Positions 53,264 through 63,688 of a DNA stretch of 64,000 nucleotides are shown piece by piece; the first letter of the stretch is position 1, and each line of letters opens with the position of its first letter. The stretch is from assembly GCF_039522585.1 (NCBI RefSeq), contig NZ_BAAADR010000001.1, one strand, 5' to 3'. A program made the translations under genes and the position numbers. The notes beneath the pieces were generated by a model that was not told the DNA's origin, did not search any database, and was given only the letters and a program-made list of their open reading frames with translations. This DNA comes from Bisbaumannia salifodinae (lineage in GTDB: Bacteria; Pseudomonadota; Gammaproteobacteria; Pseudomonadales; Halomonadaceae).

Positions 53264-53805
53264 CGCGGGGTCTCCGAGTCGGGGGTCTCGATCAGGTCGT
53301 GGATGGCCGCCTCGTCATCGATGAAGTGCTCCAGCAGCGCGAAGCCGTGCACCAGATGCAGCAGCATGATGAGGCCGCTCAGGGGCACCACGATGGCGGT
53401 GACCTGGCTGGGAATCTGGATGCGATCCGAGACCATGTAGATCTGGGTGGCGTTCTGGAAGAAGCCCCAGCCATACCACACCAGCATGGCGGCGAAGAGC
53501 GCCATGACCGCCAGGCAGGCACCGGCGGCCAACTGCACCAGTGGTCGGGGCAGGCTGCGCACCAGCAGGGTCATGGCCACGTGCTCGCCGTAACGCAGCG
53601 AGATGGTCATGGAGAGAAAACCGATCCAGGGTAGGAAGAGCCGCGCCAGGGAGTAGGTCCAGCTCAGGGTGCTGCCGGTGAGCAGCTTGTAGAGAAAGGC
53701 GGTGAAGGAGATGCCCAGCATGGCCAGGATACAGGCCACGCAGAGCACCACGGCGAGGTGATTGACGCCATCGCTCAATCGACGCAGGGAAACCAGAAGG
53801 GTCAT
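53260..53805 (-). CDS. TRAP transporter small permease (DctQ)
   Basis: The 181-residue protein has four predicted helices and the DctQ feature YSLARLFLPWIGFLSMTISL. It partners the large permease in the inner membrane. Confidence 0.92.
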   Translation of the reverse strand: MTLLVSLRRLSDGVNHLAVVLCVACILAMLGISFTAFLYKLLTGSTLSWTYSLARLFLPWIGFLSMTISLRYGEHVAMTLLVRSLPRPLVQLAAGACLAVMALFAAMLVWYGWGFFQNATQIYMVSDRIQIPSQVTAIVVPLSGLIMLLHLVHGFALLEHFIDDEAAIHDLIETPDSETPR

Positions 53806-53859
53806 GGCAAGCCTCGATGGGGCCGGCGCCCGCCAGGGCGGGCACCGGGCTCGGCGCGA

Positions 53860-54960
53860 TTACTGGCCGTAGATCCGCAGGTCATCCTCGGCCACCTGGC
53901 GGCCGACCCGCTCCACCTCGCCGAGGAAGGCCTCGACCCGCCCGGCCTCCATGCCGAAATCGTCGACGATCCACGCTTGCCAGGCCGGGCGGGCGATCTC
54001 CGCCATGCGCTCGCGCTCCGCCTGGGGCATCAGGTAGCAGGCCTCGAAACGCTCGCAGGACTCCACCCAACTGGCGGTGGCCAGGGCCCCGGACATGCCG
54101 TGGCTGATCTCGATGGCTTCCCGGGCGGCGCCGACCAGGATCCCCTGGTACTCCTCGGGTAGCTCCTGATACCAGGACTCGCTGACCACCCAGGGGGCGC
54201 TGTTGTAGACGTGGCCGGTGAGGGTGGTGTAGTCGGTCACCGCATCGAAGTTGAAGGTGGTATTGAGCACCGGGGCATTGAACTGGCCGTCGGCCAGGCC
54301 GGTTTCCAGGGCGGTGATCAGCTCCCCCCAGGGCAGCGGCGTGGCGGAGGCGCCCAGGGCGCGCATGATGGCCACGTGGGCGGGGTTCTCCTCGGTGCGG
54401 ATATTCAGCCCCTCCAGGTCCTCCACCGTCTCGATCAGCCGCACGTTGTTGGTAAAGGCCACGAAGCCGCCACCGTCGTCGAAGGTACCCAGGTAGCGCA
54501 TATTGGCCGCTTCCCGGGTGCCCGCCATGAAGTCGGCGAACCACTCGCCATCGAAGAAGGCCCAGGCCTGACGCCAACTGGTAAAGAGGAAGGGCGCGGT
54601 GACCATCTGGTAGTCCGGGTAGAAGGAGGACATGGCGCCCGCCGACATGATGGTGGACTGCAGGGTACGCCCGCCCTGCACCTCGGTGCCGTTTTCCACC
54701 TCGGAGCCCAGTTGGCCGCCGCCGAAGAGGGTCACCGCCAGGTCGCCGTCGGTCTGCGCCTCGACGCGGTTCTTGAAGTGCACCAGGGCGGGATAGATCT
54801 CGTTGTTGCTGAGGCTCTCGGGCAGTTGGGTGGCGATCACCATCTCGTAGGATTGCGCCTGGGCCTGGGCGGCCGCCATGGCCAGCGGCAGCGCCGCCAG
54901 GGCGAGGGTCTTGCCCAGGGGTTTGCCCAAGAGCTTGGGAAGTCGCGGTGTGGTGGTCAT
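53860..54960 (-). CDS. TRAP periplasmic solute-binding protein (DctP)
   Basis: The 366-residue protein has a signal peptide ending near AQAQA (about residue 36) and a DctP-type binding domain. The conserved ligand-binding region GLNIRTEENP carries the Arg that usually contacts a carboxylate. The ligand is therefore probably a carboxylate-bearing compound, such as an acetylated amino acid, rather than a bare acetylpolyamine. It is the first gene of the minus-strand operon. Confidence 0.92.
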   Translation of the reverse strand: MTTTPRLPKLLGKPLGKTLALAALPLAMAAAQAQAQSYEMVIATQLPESLSNNEIYPALVHFKNRVEAQTDGDLAVTLFGGGQLGSEVENGTEVQGGRTLQSTIMSAGAMSSFYPDYQMVTAPFLFTSWRQAWAFFDGEWFADFMAGTREAANMRYLGTFDDGGGFVAFTNNVRLIETVEDLEGLNIRTEENPAHVAIMRALGASATPLPWGELITALETGLADGQFNAPVLNTTFNFDAVTDYTTLTGHVYNSAPWVVSESWYQELPEEYQGILVGAAREAIEISHGMSGALATASWVESCERFEACYLMPQAERERMAEIARPAWQAWIVDDFGMEAGRVEAFLGEVERVGRQVAEDDLRIYGQ

Positions 54961-55101
54961 GAGTCCCGATCCTGATTGTTGTTGGAGGATTCACTTTGAC
55001 CTTAGGTCATTCCCGGCCCCGGCACTTGGCCGAGACTCCGCCGGCCTTGCCCGAGACTCACGGAAATTGGCAAACGGGGGGCAAACGGGGACAGCCCCCC
55101 A

Positions 55102-55866
55102 TTAACGGCGAGCCCGGGAGGGCGCCTCGCCAAACCGGCGGCGATAGGCTCGGGAGAAGCTGCCCTGGTCGCGAAAGCCCACCAGGCCGGCGATATGCCC
55201 CAGGCTCAGTTGGCTGCCGGCCACCAGGCCGCGGGCATGATCGAGGCGCCGGCGCTGCACATAGGCCAGGGGGGTGAGGCCCGTGGCCTCGCGGAAGCAG
55301 GCATGGAAGTGGCCCGGGCTCAGGGCGCAGAGCTCGGCCAAGGCCTCGACGCGGATGGCGGCGTCCAGGTGGGCATCGATCCAGGCATCGAGGCGCGCCA
55401 GGTCAAGCCGCGAACGGGCCTGGGGCGTGGGCTCGGCGCGCTTCAGCTCCTGGTCGTGCAGCTGCAGGTAGAGGGCCCGCAGCAATAGGGTGGCGATCTC
55501 GTCGTGCAGGGCCGGGGCCTGCTCGGCCTGGGTCATCAGGGTGGCGGTCAGTTGCTGCAGCTGGGGTGAGACGGCGAAGAAGCGCGGCCGCTCGAAGAGG
55601 CGCTGCAGCTCGTCGGCGCAGGCCAGGCGCTCCAGCTTGGCCAGGGGCACGTCCAGCACCAGGGTCTGGTTACGACCATCGCCCAGGTATTCGTGGTGAC
55701 AGGCGGTGGGGATCAGGCAGCCCAGTTCCCGGGTGATGCGCTGGCCGCGATGCTCCAGGGCCAGCTCGGTGGTGCCGGAGCTGGCCAGGATCAGCTGATG
55801 GTAGGCGTGCTCATGGGCCACATGCTGGCGCCCCAGGGTACAGGTCTGCAGGCCGAAGACGGACAT
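55102..55866 (-). CDS. AraC-family transcriptional regulator
   Basis: The 254-residue protein has a cupin-like N-terminal sensor (HEHAYHQLILASSG) and a C-terminal double helix-turn-helix (AELCALSPGHFHACFREATG, then GHIAGLVGFRDQGSFSRAYR). It lies 141 bp upstream of the TRAP operon and in the same direction, and is divergent from a LysR gene. It is a good candidate activator for the operon. Confidence 0.9.
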   Translation of the reverse strand: MSVFGLQTCTLGRQHVAHEHAYHQLILASSGTTELALEHRGQRITRELGCLIPTACHHEYLGDGRNQTLVLDVPLAKLERLACADELQRLFERPRFFAVSPQLQQLTATLMTQAEQAPALHDEIATLLLRALYLQLHDQELKRAEPTPQARSRLDLARLDAWIDAHLDAAIRVEALAELCALSPGHFHACFREATGLTPLAYVQRRRLDHARGLVAGSQLSLGHIAGLVGFRDQGSFSRAYRRRFGEAPSRARR

Positions 55867-56010
55867 GCCGGGCGACTCCCTCGCCGAGTCGTGGATTCCC
55901 TCACTCTACGCCAGGCGGTATCGCCGTACCAAGCGCCCTGGGGGCACGTTCCCAGCCAGGGCCGCCTCTGCTACTGTTTGGCGTCCGGACGCCGATCAGG
56001 AGCCCCGCGC

Positions 56011-56904
56011 TTGGCCTCACGCAACCTCCCTTCCACCACCGCCATGCAGTGCTTCGAGGCGGCGGCCCGGCATATGAGCTTTACCCGAGCCGCCGACGAG
56101 CTGAGCCTGACCCAGAGCGCGGTCAGCAAGCAGGTGGCTCAGCTCGAGGCGCACCTGCAGCACAAGCTGTTTCGCCGCGTGCGGCGCCACCTGGTGCTGA
56201 CGCCGGAGGGCGCCATCTTCCTCAGCGACGTGCGCAAGGTATTGGCCCAGATCGAGATGTCGACCCAGGCCATCATGACCTACAGCGGCAACAGCGAGGT
56301 GCTCAAGGTGGCTACCCTGCCCAGCTTCGGCGCCCGCTGGCTGGCGGACCGACTGCCGGCCTTCCTGGCCAACAACCCGGGCATCAGCCTGGAGTTCCAC
56401 GATCGGGTCGAGGACTTCGACCTGGAGCAGCAGGATATCGACGTGGCGCTCTTCTATGGCCACGGCAGTTGGCCCGACCTGGCCTGCCACAAGCTGCTGG
56501 ACGAAGAGATGGTGGCGGTGGCGGCCCCTGCCCTGCTGGCCCGCCAGTCATCCGGGAGCGTCGCCGAGCTGGCCGACCTGCCGCTACTGCACCTGTCGAC
56601 CCGCCCGGATGCCTGGCACCGCTGGTTCGCCGAGCAAGGGGTGAGCACCGACCGCAGCTACCACGGCACCCGCTTCGAGACCTTTCCCATGCTGGTGCGT
56701 ACCGCCATGGCTGGCGGCGGCGTGGCCCTGGTACCGCGCTTTATCGTCGAGGAGGAGCTCCAGGAGCGGCGCCTGGCCATCGCCTCCCCCCATCGGCTGC
56801 GCAGCGCCAGCGCCTATTACCTGGTCTATCCTGAACACCTGGGCGAGCTGGCCAAGGTGCGGCGCTTCGTCGAGCATCTCGTCGGCGCCGCGGCCTCCTC
56901 CTGA
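56011..56904 (+). CDS. LysR-family regulator (GcvA type)
   Basis: The 297-residue protein has an N-terminal helix-turn-helix (SFTRAADELSLTQSAVSKQV) and a substrate-binding domain. The start is TTG at 56011. AGGAG lies 8 bases before it, and the resulting N-terminus (MASRNLPSTTAMQCFEAAARHMSF) aligns residue for residue with the LysR protein at 57053. The two are obvious paralogues facing each other. It is divergent from the AraC gene and may co-regulate the TRAP/deacetylase operon. Confidence 0.9.
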   Translation: MASRNLPSTTAMQCFEAAARHMSFTRAADELSLTQSAVSKQVAQLEAHLQHKLFRRVRRHLVLTPEGAIFLSDVRKVLAQIEMSTQAIMTYSGNSEVLKVATLPSFGARWLADRLPAFLANNPGISLEFHDRVEDFDLEQQDIDVALFYGHGSWPDLACHKLLDEEMVAVAAPALLARQSSGSVAELADLPLLHLSTRPDAWHRWFAEQGVSTDRSYHGTRFETFPMLVRTAMAGGGVALVPRFIVEEELQERRLAIASPHRLRSASAYYLVYPEHLGELAKVRRFVEHLVGAAASS

Positions 56905-56919
56905 TAGGGGTTGCCGATG

Positions 56920-57015
56920 GGGTCCGAGGCGCCTGGCGGCGCCAATCGCTCGGCGAAGCCGAGCTCCCACAAAAACCGCGGCGGCGGATTGAGGGACAAC
57001 ATAGAATCTCCCACA
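56920..57015. repeat. REP-like mosaic repeat between two lysR genes
   Basis: It contains 'ggcgcctggcggcgccaatcgctcggcgaagccgagctcccacaaaaaccgcgg' and 'acatagaatctcccac', sharing the same module order with 5365-5460. No gene is present. Confidence 0.75.
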
Positions 57016-57052
57016 CTCGCTGGCTTTAGCCAGACCGCGGCCGCACAGGCGT

Positions 57053-57937
57053 TTAATCGATCCGCTCGCGAATCCAGTCGATAAAGGCCCTTACCTTGTC
57101 CAGCTCGGCCATATGCTCGGGGTGGGCCATGTAGTAGGCGTCCCGGCTCTTGAGAGCGAAAGGCCAGGGAATCACCAGCTTGCCCTCGTCGAGCTCCTCC
57201 TGGGCCAAAAAGCGCGGCACCAGGGCCACCCCACAACCCGCCTGGGCGGCACGCAACGACATATAGAAGGTATCGAAACGCGGCCCGTGATAGCTGTGCT
57301 CGGTGTACTGGTCCTGGGCCGCGAACCAGTCGTGCCAGGCCTCGGGCCGGGTGGCGCTCTGCAGCAGCACCAGCCGCGTCAGGTCCAGGGGCTCCCCCAC
57401 CGCCATGCCCTCCAGCGCCGCCGGGGCACAGACCGCCACCAGTTCCTCGTCCAGCAGCTTGATGCATTCCGCCCGCGGCCAGGCGCCATGGCCGAAGAAG
57501 AAGGCCACCTCGACCCGCTCCTGGGCCATGTCGAAGGGCTCGGAGCGGTGGAGGATATTGAGGTTGATATCGGGGTGCCGGAAACGGAAGCCCTTGAGCC
57601 GCGGAATCAGCCAGCGGGCGCCGAAGGTGGGCAGGGTGGCGACGTTCAGCACCTGGGACTCACCGCCGTAGGACTGCATATAGCGGGTCGACATCTCCAC
57701 CTGGGCGAGGATCTTGCGCGCCTCCGAGAGATAGACCGCGCCCTCCGGGGTGAGATGCAGGCGCTTGCGGATGCGCCGGAACAGCGGATGCTGGAGCATC
57801 GCCTCCAGCTGCGCCACCTGCTTGCTGACCGCGCTCTGGGTCAGGCTCAGTTCGTCGGCGGCGCGGGTGAAGCTGAGGTGGCGGGCCGCCGCCTCGAAGC
57901 ACTGCAGGCCATTCAGGGAAGGCAGGTGACGACGCAT
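57053..57937 (-). CDS. LysR-family regulator (GcvA type), probable amaB regulator
   Basis: The product of about 294 residues has the same helix-turn-helix as its paralogue at 56011 and a full effector domain (NVATLPTFGARWLIPRLKGF). It is divergent from the amaB-like dehydrogenase, and a LysR-type dyad lies in the shared promoter region, which suggests direct control of lysine/pipecolate catabolism. ATG at 57937 is preferred; a GTG at 57946 is possible. Confidence 0.9.
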   Translation of the reverse strand: MRRHLPSLNGLQCFEAAARHLSFTRAADELSLTQSAVSKQVAQLEAMLQHPLFRRIRKRLHLTPEGAVYLSEARKILAQVEMSTRYMQSYGGESQVLNVATLPTFGARWLIPRLKGFRFRHPDINLNILHRSEPFDMAQERVEVAFFFGHGAWPRAECIKLLDEELVAVCAPAALEGMAVGEPLDLTRLVLLQSATRPEAWHDWFAAQDQYTEHSYHGPRFDTFYMSLRAAQAGCGVALVPRFLAQEELDEGKLVIPWPFALKSRDAYYMAHPEHMAELDKVRAFIDWIRERID

Positions 57938-57989
57938 CGCAGGCACTCACAGAACAAGAAAATAATGAATGATATCTATCTTAAACATC

Positions 57990-58007
57990 GCTTGTTTGGG
58001 CACAAGC
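57990..58007. promoter_or_regulatory. LysR-type binding dyad
   Basis: GCTTGT-N6-ACAAGC is a perfect dyad that includes a T-N11-A core, centred between the divergent lysR and amaB-like genes, about 55 bp before the latter's start. This is where a LysR protein would bind. Confidence 0.55.
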
Positions 58008-58061
58008 CCCCTGGTGATACTGGCATCGAATCATTCACTGACGACAATGATAGGAGAAAGA

Positions 58062-59555
<1,494 letters not shown>

Positions 59556-59621
59556 TGCCGTCGTCCGGCCGCCGCCCCGGGCGGCGGCCGATCCGCGAAC
59601 ACCGTCACGGGAAGAACAATA

Positions 59622-60956
59622 ATGTCGATAGCTGCGGCACGAGAACGGCGGGATGACCGCCGTGGGGGAGATCCCCTGCGGGAAGGTTGTCTCTGGCATA
59701 GCACCTCCCCCGAGCCCCCCCTGGCGCTGGATTCCCTGCGCGGGGAGCACGCCACCGATGTGCTGGTGATCGGTGGCGGCATCACCGGGCTCAGCACCGC
59801 CCTGCACCTCGCCGAGGCCGGCGTCGACGTGACCCTGATCGAGGCGGGGGATATTCCCAGCGGCGGCTCGGGACGCAACGTCGGCCTGGTCAATGCGGGG
59901 CTGTGGATCCCGCCGGACGATATTCGCGAGATCCTGGGGGACGCGGTCGGCGAGCGCGCCAACCGGGTCCTCGGCGGCGCCCCCGCGGAGGTCTTCGCGC
60001 TGATCGAGCGTTACGCCATCGACTGTCAGGCGACCCGCACCGGTACCCTGCACCTGGCCCACAATGGCAAGGGCGAGCGGGAGCTGGCGCGGCGCGCGGA
60101 ACAGTTTCGGCGCCGCGGCGCCCCGGTGGAACTGCTCGAGGCCGAGGCCTGTCGGCAGGCGGTCGGCACGCGGCAGATTCGCCGTGCCCTGCTCGACCGG
60201 CGCGCCGGCACCCTCAATCCCTGTGCCTATACCCGCGGCCTGGCGCGTGCCGCCAGGGCGCTCGGCGCCCGCCTGTACACCCATAGCGCCGCCACCGGCG
60301 TGGCCGCCGCGGGGGACGACTGGCGGGTGACCTGCGACCGGGGCAGCATCAAGGCCCGGCGCCTGGTCCTCGCCACCAACGCCTACACCGAGGACCACTG
60401 GAACCGGGTCAAGGACCACTTCTTTCCCGGCCACTTCTTCCAGGTCGCCTCGCGGCCCTTAGCGGAGGCACTGGCCGGCGATATCCTGCCCGGGGGCCAG
60501 GGCGCCTGGGATACCCGCCTGGTGCTCAGCAGCCTGCGCCGCGACGCGGAAGGTCGGCTGATCCTCGGCAGCCTGGGCCGCGGCGAGGGCCGGCCGCTGG
60601 CTTATCTGCGCTGCTGGGCCGACCGCATCCAGCGCCACTACTTTCCCCAACTGGGCCGCGTCGACTGGGAGTGCACCTGGACCGGGCGCATCGCCTTCAC
60701 CCCCGACCATACGCTGCGCCTCTTCGAGCTCACCCCCGGCGTGCTGGGCGTCTCGGGCTATAACGGCCGCGGCGTGACCACCGGCACCGTGGTCGGCAAG
60801 GGCTTCGCCAACTACCTGATCTCCGGCGACGACGGCGCCCTGCCCCTGCCGATCCGCGGCCACCGGCCGATCCGCGCCAAGGCCCTGCGCAGCGCCGGCT
60901 ACGAAGGGGGCTTCACCCTCTACCACACGGGACAGTGCCTGCGGCTCGTCAATTGA
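59622..60956 (+). CDS. amaA: FAD-dependent oxidoreductase, pipecolate oxidase-like (DAO family)
   Basis: The 444-residue flavoprotein has an FAD-binding VLVIGGGITGLSTALHLAEAG at residues 47-67 and GSGRNVGLVNAGLW. A C-terminal GVLGVSGYNGRGVTTGTVVG completes the DAO fold. In P. putida, AmaA oxidises L-pipecolate to piperideine-6-carboxylate, the substrate of AmaB, and the two genes are paired as here. The ATG follows GGAAGAA. The assignment rests on family plus pairing with amaB. Confidence 0.82.
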   Translation: MSIAAARERRDDRRGGDPLREGCLWHSTSPEPPLALDSLRGEHATDVLVIGGGITGLSTALHLAEAGVDVTLIEAGDIPSGGSGRNVGLVNAGLWIPPDDIREILGDAVGERANRVLGGAPAEVFALIERYAIDCQATRTGTLHLAHNGKGERELARRAEQFRRRGAPVELLEAEACRQAVGTRQIRRALLDRRAGTLNPCAYTRGLARAARALGARLYTHSAATGVAAAGDDWRVTCDRGSIKARRLVLATNAYTEDHWNRVKDHFFPGHFFQVASRPLAEALAGDILPGGQGAWDTRLVLSSLRRDAEGRLILGSLGRGEGRPLAYLRCWADRIQRHYFPQLGRVDWECTWTGRIAFTPDHTLRLFELTPGVLGVSGYNGRGVTTGTVVGKGFANYLISGDDGALPLPIRGHRPIRAKALRSAGYEGGFTLYHTGQCLRLVN

Positions 60957-60992
60957 GCCGGCCAGGCGCGGAGGCCGAGGTCCCGCTTCCGC

Positions 60993-61475
60993 TCAGGGCA
61001 GGGAGTCGAGGGGAACCGGCACCGTCACGTCGTCCTTGACGAGTTCCATCACCACGAAGGAGTGCGTCTGATGAACATTCGGCAGCCGACCGATCTGCTG
61101 GAGCAGCACGGCACGATAATGGGCGATGTCGTGGGTTCTCACCTTGAGCAGGTAATCGAAATTCCCCGCCACCATGTAACAGCCCTGTACCTCGGGAATC
61201 AGGCGCACCGCCGCATTGAATCGGTCCAGGGCGTCTTCGCTGGTCTTCTCCATGGTCACCAGCACCACCAGCACATGGCCCGCCCCGAGCTGCGCCGGGT
61301 CCAGGTCGGCACGGTAGCCGCGGATGATCCCTTCCTGCTCGAGGCGGCGGACCCGCTGGGCACAGGGCGTCTTGGTGAGGTTCACCCGGTTGGCCAACTC
61401 GACGATGGGGAGTCGGCCATGCTCCTGCAGCTGGCTGAGGATACGGCGATCGATACGGTCCAGCTTGGTAGTCAT
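60993..61475 (-). CDS. Lrp/AsnC-family regulator
   Basis: The 160-residue protein has an N-terminal helix-turn-helix (LDRIDRRILSQLQEHGRLPI, then VELANRVNLTKTPCAQRVRR) and a RAM ligand-binding domain (GCYMVAGNFDYLLKV). Lrp-type regulators commonly sense the amino acid being degraded, so lysine, pipecolate or aminoadipate are candidates. It is divergent from the NhaC-like gene across a 285-bp space. Confidence 0.92.
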   Translation of the reverse strand: MTTKLDRIDRRILSQLQEHGRLPIVELANRVNLTKTPCAQRVRRLEQEGIIRGYRADLDPAQLGAGHVLVVLVTMEKTSEDALDRFNAAVRLIPEVQGCYMVAGNFDYLLKVRTHDIAHYRAVLLQQIGRLPNVHQTHSFVVMELVKDDVTVPVPLDSLP

Positions 61476-61760
61476 ATTGGCTACTCACAACCTATATGGA
61501 GGACATAAGTAAAAGAATCTAGCGTTATTTGGAGCCAATTCCTAGCTGCTATGGCCAATACTTAGTCTTGTAGGCTAGCAGCATATAACAATGGCCCGAG
61601 CCGGAAAACGAGGGAGGAAATCACCACCCGAGACGATACATTCCGGCAGTTCCCGTCACCGAACCGTATCGATCGCTCCCGAATACCCAGGATCGGTAGG
61701 CGGGGTATTGCCCAACACACAAGATCAGCAACAACGCATAACAACCCCAGGGTAATTGAC
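61476..61760. other. Divergent intergenic region, lrp-like/nhaC-like
   Basis: This 285-bp space should hold promoters for both genes. I see no clear riboswitch, terminator or operator. No REP-like module is present. A few AT-rich half-sites (61480-61530) may bind the Lrp-like protein, but none is convincing. Confidence 0.4.
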
Positions 61761-63290
61761 ATGACAAGTCCAACAACTCCAAGAGATGATAAACAGCCAA
61801 GCCTGCTGCTTGCGCTGACTCCCGTCGTCCTGACACTGCTGGTACTGGCGGTGCAGCTGTTCTACTTCGGCGACTTCACGCCGCATATCCCGCTGGCCAT
61901 CGGCCTGGCGATCACCAGCCTGGTCGGCGTCAAGCTCGGCTTCCGCTGGAAGCAGATCGAGGAAGGCATCTTCCACGTCATCCACGTCTCCCTGCCCTCC
62001 GTCTCGGTGTTGATCTGCGTCGGCATGATCATCGGCGTGTGGATCGCCAGCGGCACCGTGCCGACCCTGATCTACTACGGCCTGACGATCCTCTCGCCGG
62101 GCATCTTCCTGGCGGCGGCCATGCTGCTCTGCTCGATCGTCTCGCTGGCCCTCGGCACCTCCTGGGGCACGGTGGGCACGGTGGGCCTGGCCCTGATGGG
62201 CATCGGCGCGGGCTTCGATATCCCCATGTACTGGACCGCCGGCGCGGTGGTCTCGGGCGCCTTCTTCGGCGACAAGGTCTCGCCGCTGTCGGATACCACC
62301 AACCTCGCCCCGGCGGTCACCGGCACGGACGTCTTCTCGCATATCAAGAACATGATGCCGACGACGATCCCGGCGATGCTGATCGCCTTCGTCATCTACC
62401 TGGTGGCGGGCTTTACCCTGATCGACGACGGCAACGCCTCCTTCGAGCGGATCGAGGCCATCACCGCCGCCCTGCAGGCGAACTTCACCATCTCGGCCTG
62501 GCTGCTGCTGCCGGCGGTGCTGGTCATCGCGCTGGCGGTCAAGCGCATGCCGCCCATTCCCTCGCTGTTCGCCGGCGCCCTGGCCGGGGCGGCCACCGCC
62601 ATGCTCGTGCAGGGGGTCGGCGTGCACGACGTGCTGACCTATGCCAACAGCGGCTATTCGATTGACACCGGCGTCGCCGCCATCGACAGCCTGCTCAACC
62701 GCGGCGGCATCCAGTCGATGATGTGGACCATCTCGCTGGTGCTGATCGCGCTGGGCTTCGGCGGCGCACTGGAGAAGACCGGCTGCCTGGCGGCGATCAT
62801 CCGCGCCATCATGACCAAGGTGCGTAGCTTCAAGGGCGTGCAGACCTCGGCGGTGTTGACCTCGGTGTCCACCAACCTGGTCGCCGGCGACCCCTACCTG
62901 TCCATTGCCCTGCCCGGCCGCATGTACGCGCCGACCTATCGGGGCATGGGCTACTCGACCCTGAACCTGTCCCGCGCCATCGAGGAAGGCGGGACCCTGA
63001 TCTCGCCACTGATTCCCTGGAACGCCGGCGGGGCCTTCGTGATCAGCGCCCTGGCGCTGGGCATCTCCGACGGCAATGTCGAGAACCTGCTGTATATCCC
63101 GCTGGCCTTCGCCTGCTGGCTGTCCCCGGTGATCGGCCTGATCTATGCCCAGGTCGGCCTCTTCTCGCCCAAGGCCAGCGACGCGGAGCGGCAACTCTGG
63201 CAGGAGCAGGGCGAAGCCATCGCCACCGACCTGGGCGCCGCCGGCCCGGCCGGCGACACCCCCGCCGTCAGCCCGCGCCCCTCGAGCTGA
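61761..63290 (+). CDS. NhaC-family antiporter-like carrier in the lysine/pipecolate cluster
   Basis: The 509-residue protein has about twelve helices. The NhaC signature is clear: LGTSWGTVGTVGLALMG, FFGDKVSPLSDTTNLAPAVTG and DPYLSIALPGRMYAP. Its family includes Na+/H+ and Na+/organic-acid exchangers. Placement beside amaA, amaB and hglS-like genes suggests uptake or exchange of lysine, pipecolate or a product, rather than general Na+ homeostasis. A strong hairpin follows its stop. Confidence 0.9.
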   Translation: MTSPTTPRDDKQPSLLLALTPVVLTLLVLAVQLFYFGDFTPHIPLAIGLAITSLVGVKLGFRWKQIEEGIFHVIHVSLPSVSVLICVGMIIGVWIASGTVPTLIYYGLTILSPGIFLAAAMLLCSIVSLALGTSWGTVGTVGLALMGIGAGFDIPMYWTAGAVVSGAFFGDKVSPLSDTTNLAPAVTGTDVFSHIKNMMPTTIPAMLIAFVIYLVAGFTLIDDGNASFERIEAITAALQANFTISAWLLLPAVLVIALAVKRMPPIPSLFAGALAGAATAMLVQGVGVHDVLTYANSGYSIDTGVAAIDSLLNRGGIQSMMWTISLVLIALGFGGALEKTGCLAAIIRAIMTKVRSFKGVQTSAVLTSVSTNLVAGDPYLSIALPGRMYAPTYRGMGYSTLNLSRAIEEGGTLISPLIPWNAGGAFVISALALGISDGNVENLLYIPLAFACWLSPVIGLIYAQVGLFSPKASDAERQLWQEQGEAIATDLGAAGPAGDTPAVSPRPSS

Positions 63291-63319
63291 CCCCCAACCC
63301 GCCCCAGACGGGGCCACGA

Positions 63320-63360
63320 AACCAAGAAGCCCAGCGGCCTGGCCGCTGGGCTTCTTGGTT
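63320..63360. terminator. Perfect 20-bp inverted repeat, bidirectional terminator
   Basis: AACCAAGAAGCCCAGCGGCC and its exact complement are separated by a single T, giving a very stable stem with the T-rich arm (CTTCTTGGTT) after it on either strand. It closes the NhaC-like gene and may also stop transcription coming from the hglS-like gene. Confidence 0.85.
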
Positions 63361-63382
63361 GTTATATGGGCTATATAGCCAC

Positions 63383-63660
63383 GGTCCGACGTCTCGGCGA
63401 TTCGCCCGAAGGGCGATCCGGGTTATCACCAGGGGCGACTGCATCGCCCAATCGTCCGGCAGAGCCGGACTCCCACAACCCCAGTGGCCACCCAGCCTAA
63501 TGTGGGAGCGCGGATTTCGACGGTCCGACGCTTCGGCGATTCGCCCGAAGGGCGATCCGGGGTATCACCAGGGGCGACTGCGTCGCCCAATCGTCCGGCA
63601 GAGCCGGACTCCCACAACCCCAGTGGCCACCCAGCCTAGTGTGGGAGCTCGGCTGTGCCG
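63383..63660. repeat. REP-like repeat as a 139-bp tandem duplication
   Basis: The block starting ggtccgacgtctcggcgatt at 63383 recurs almost unchanged from 63522, 139 bp later. It contains 'gattcgcccgaagggcgatccgg', 'caccaggggcgactgc', 'cggactcccacaacccca' and 'gtgggagc'. It lies between the terminator hairpin and the hglS-like gene; no coding frame belongs to it. Confidence 0.85.
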
Positions 63661-63688
63661 CGCGATATCGCCCGAAGGGCGATTGGCT

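Noticed and set aside
50966..53440. Long plus-strand open frame (about 824 codons) opposite the amidohydrolase and TRAP genes
   Set aside because: It is the antisense shadow of GC-rich genes: rich in Gly/Gln/His/Arg with no domain, while the minus strand encodes clear families.
47303..54960. Ectoine/hydroxyectoine uptake and breakdown cluster (ueh/doe/eut)
   Set aside because: A TRAP system, cyclodeaminase-like and Lrp genes occur in both, but the ectoine hydrolase DoeA, the deacetylase DoeB of the M20 type and the DoeC/DoeD enzymes are absent.
61476..61760. Lysine riboswitch before the NhaC-like gene
   Set aside because: The conserved lysine riboswitch core sequences and an obvious expression-platform hairpin were not found.
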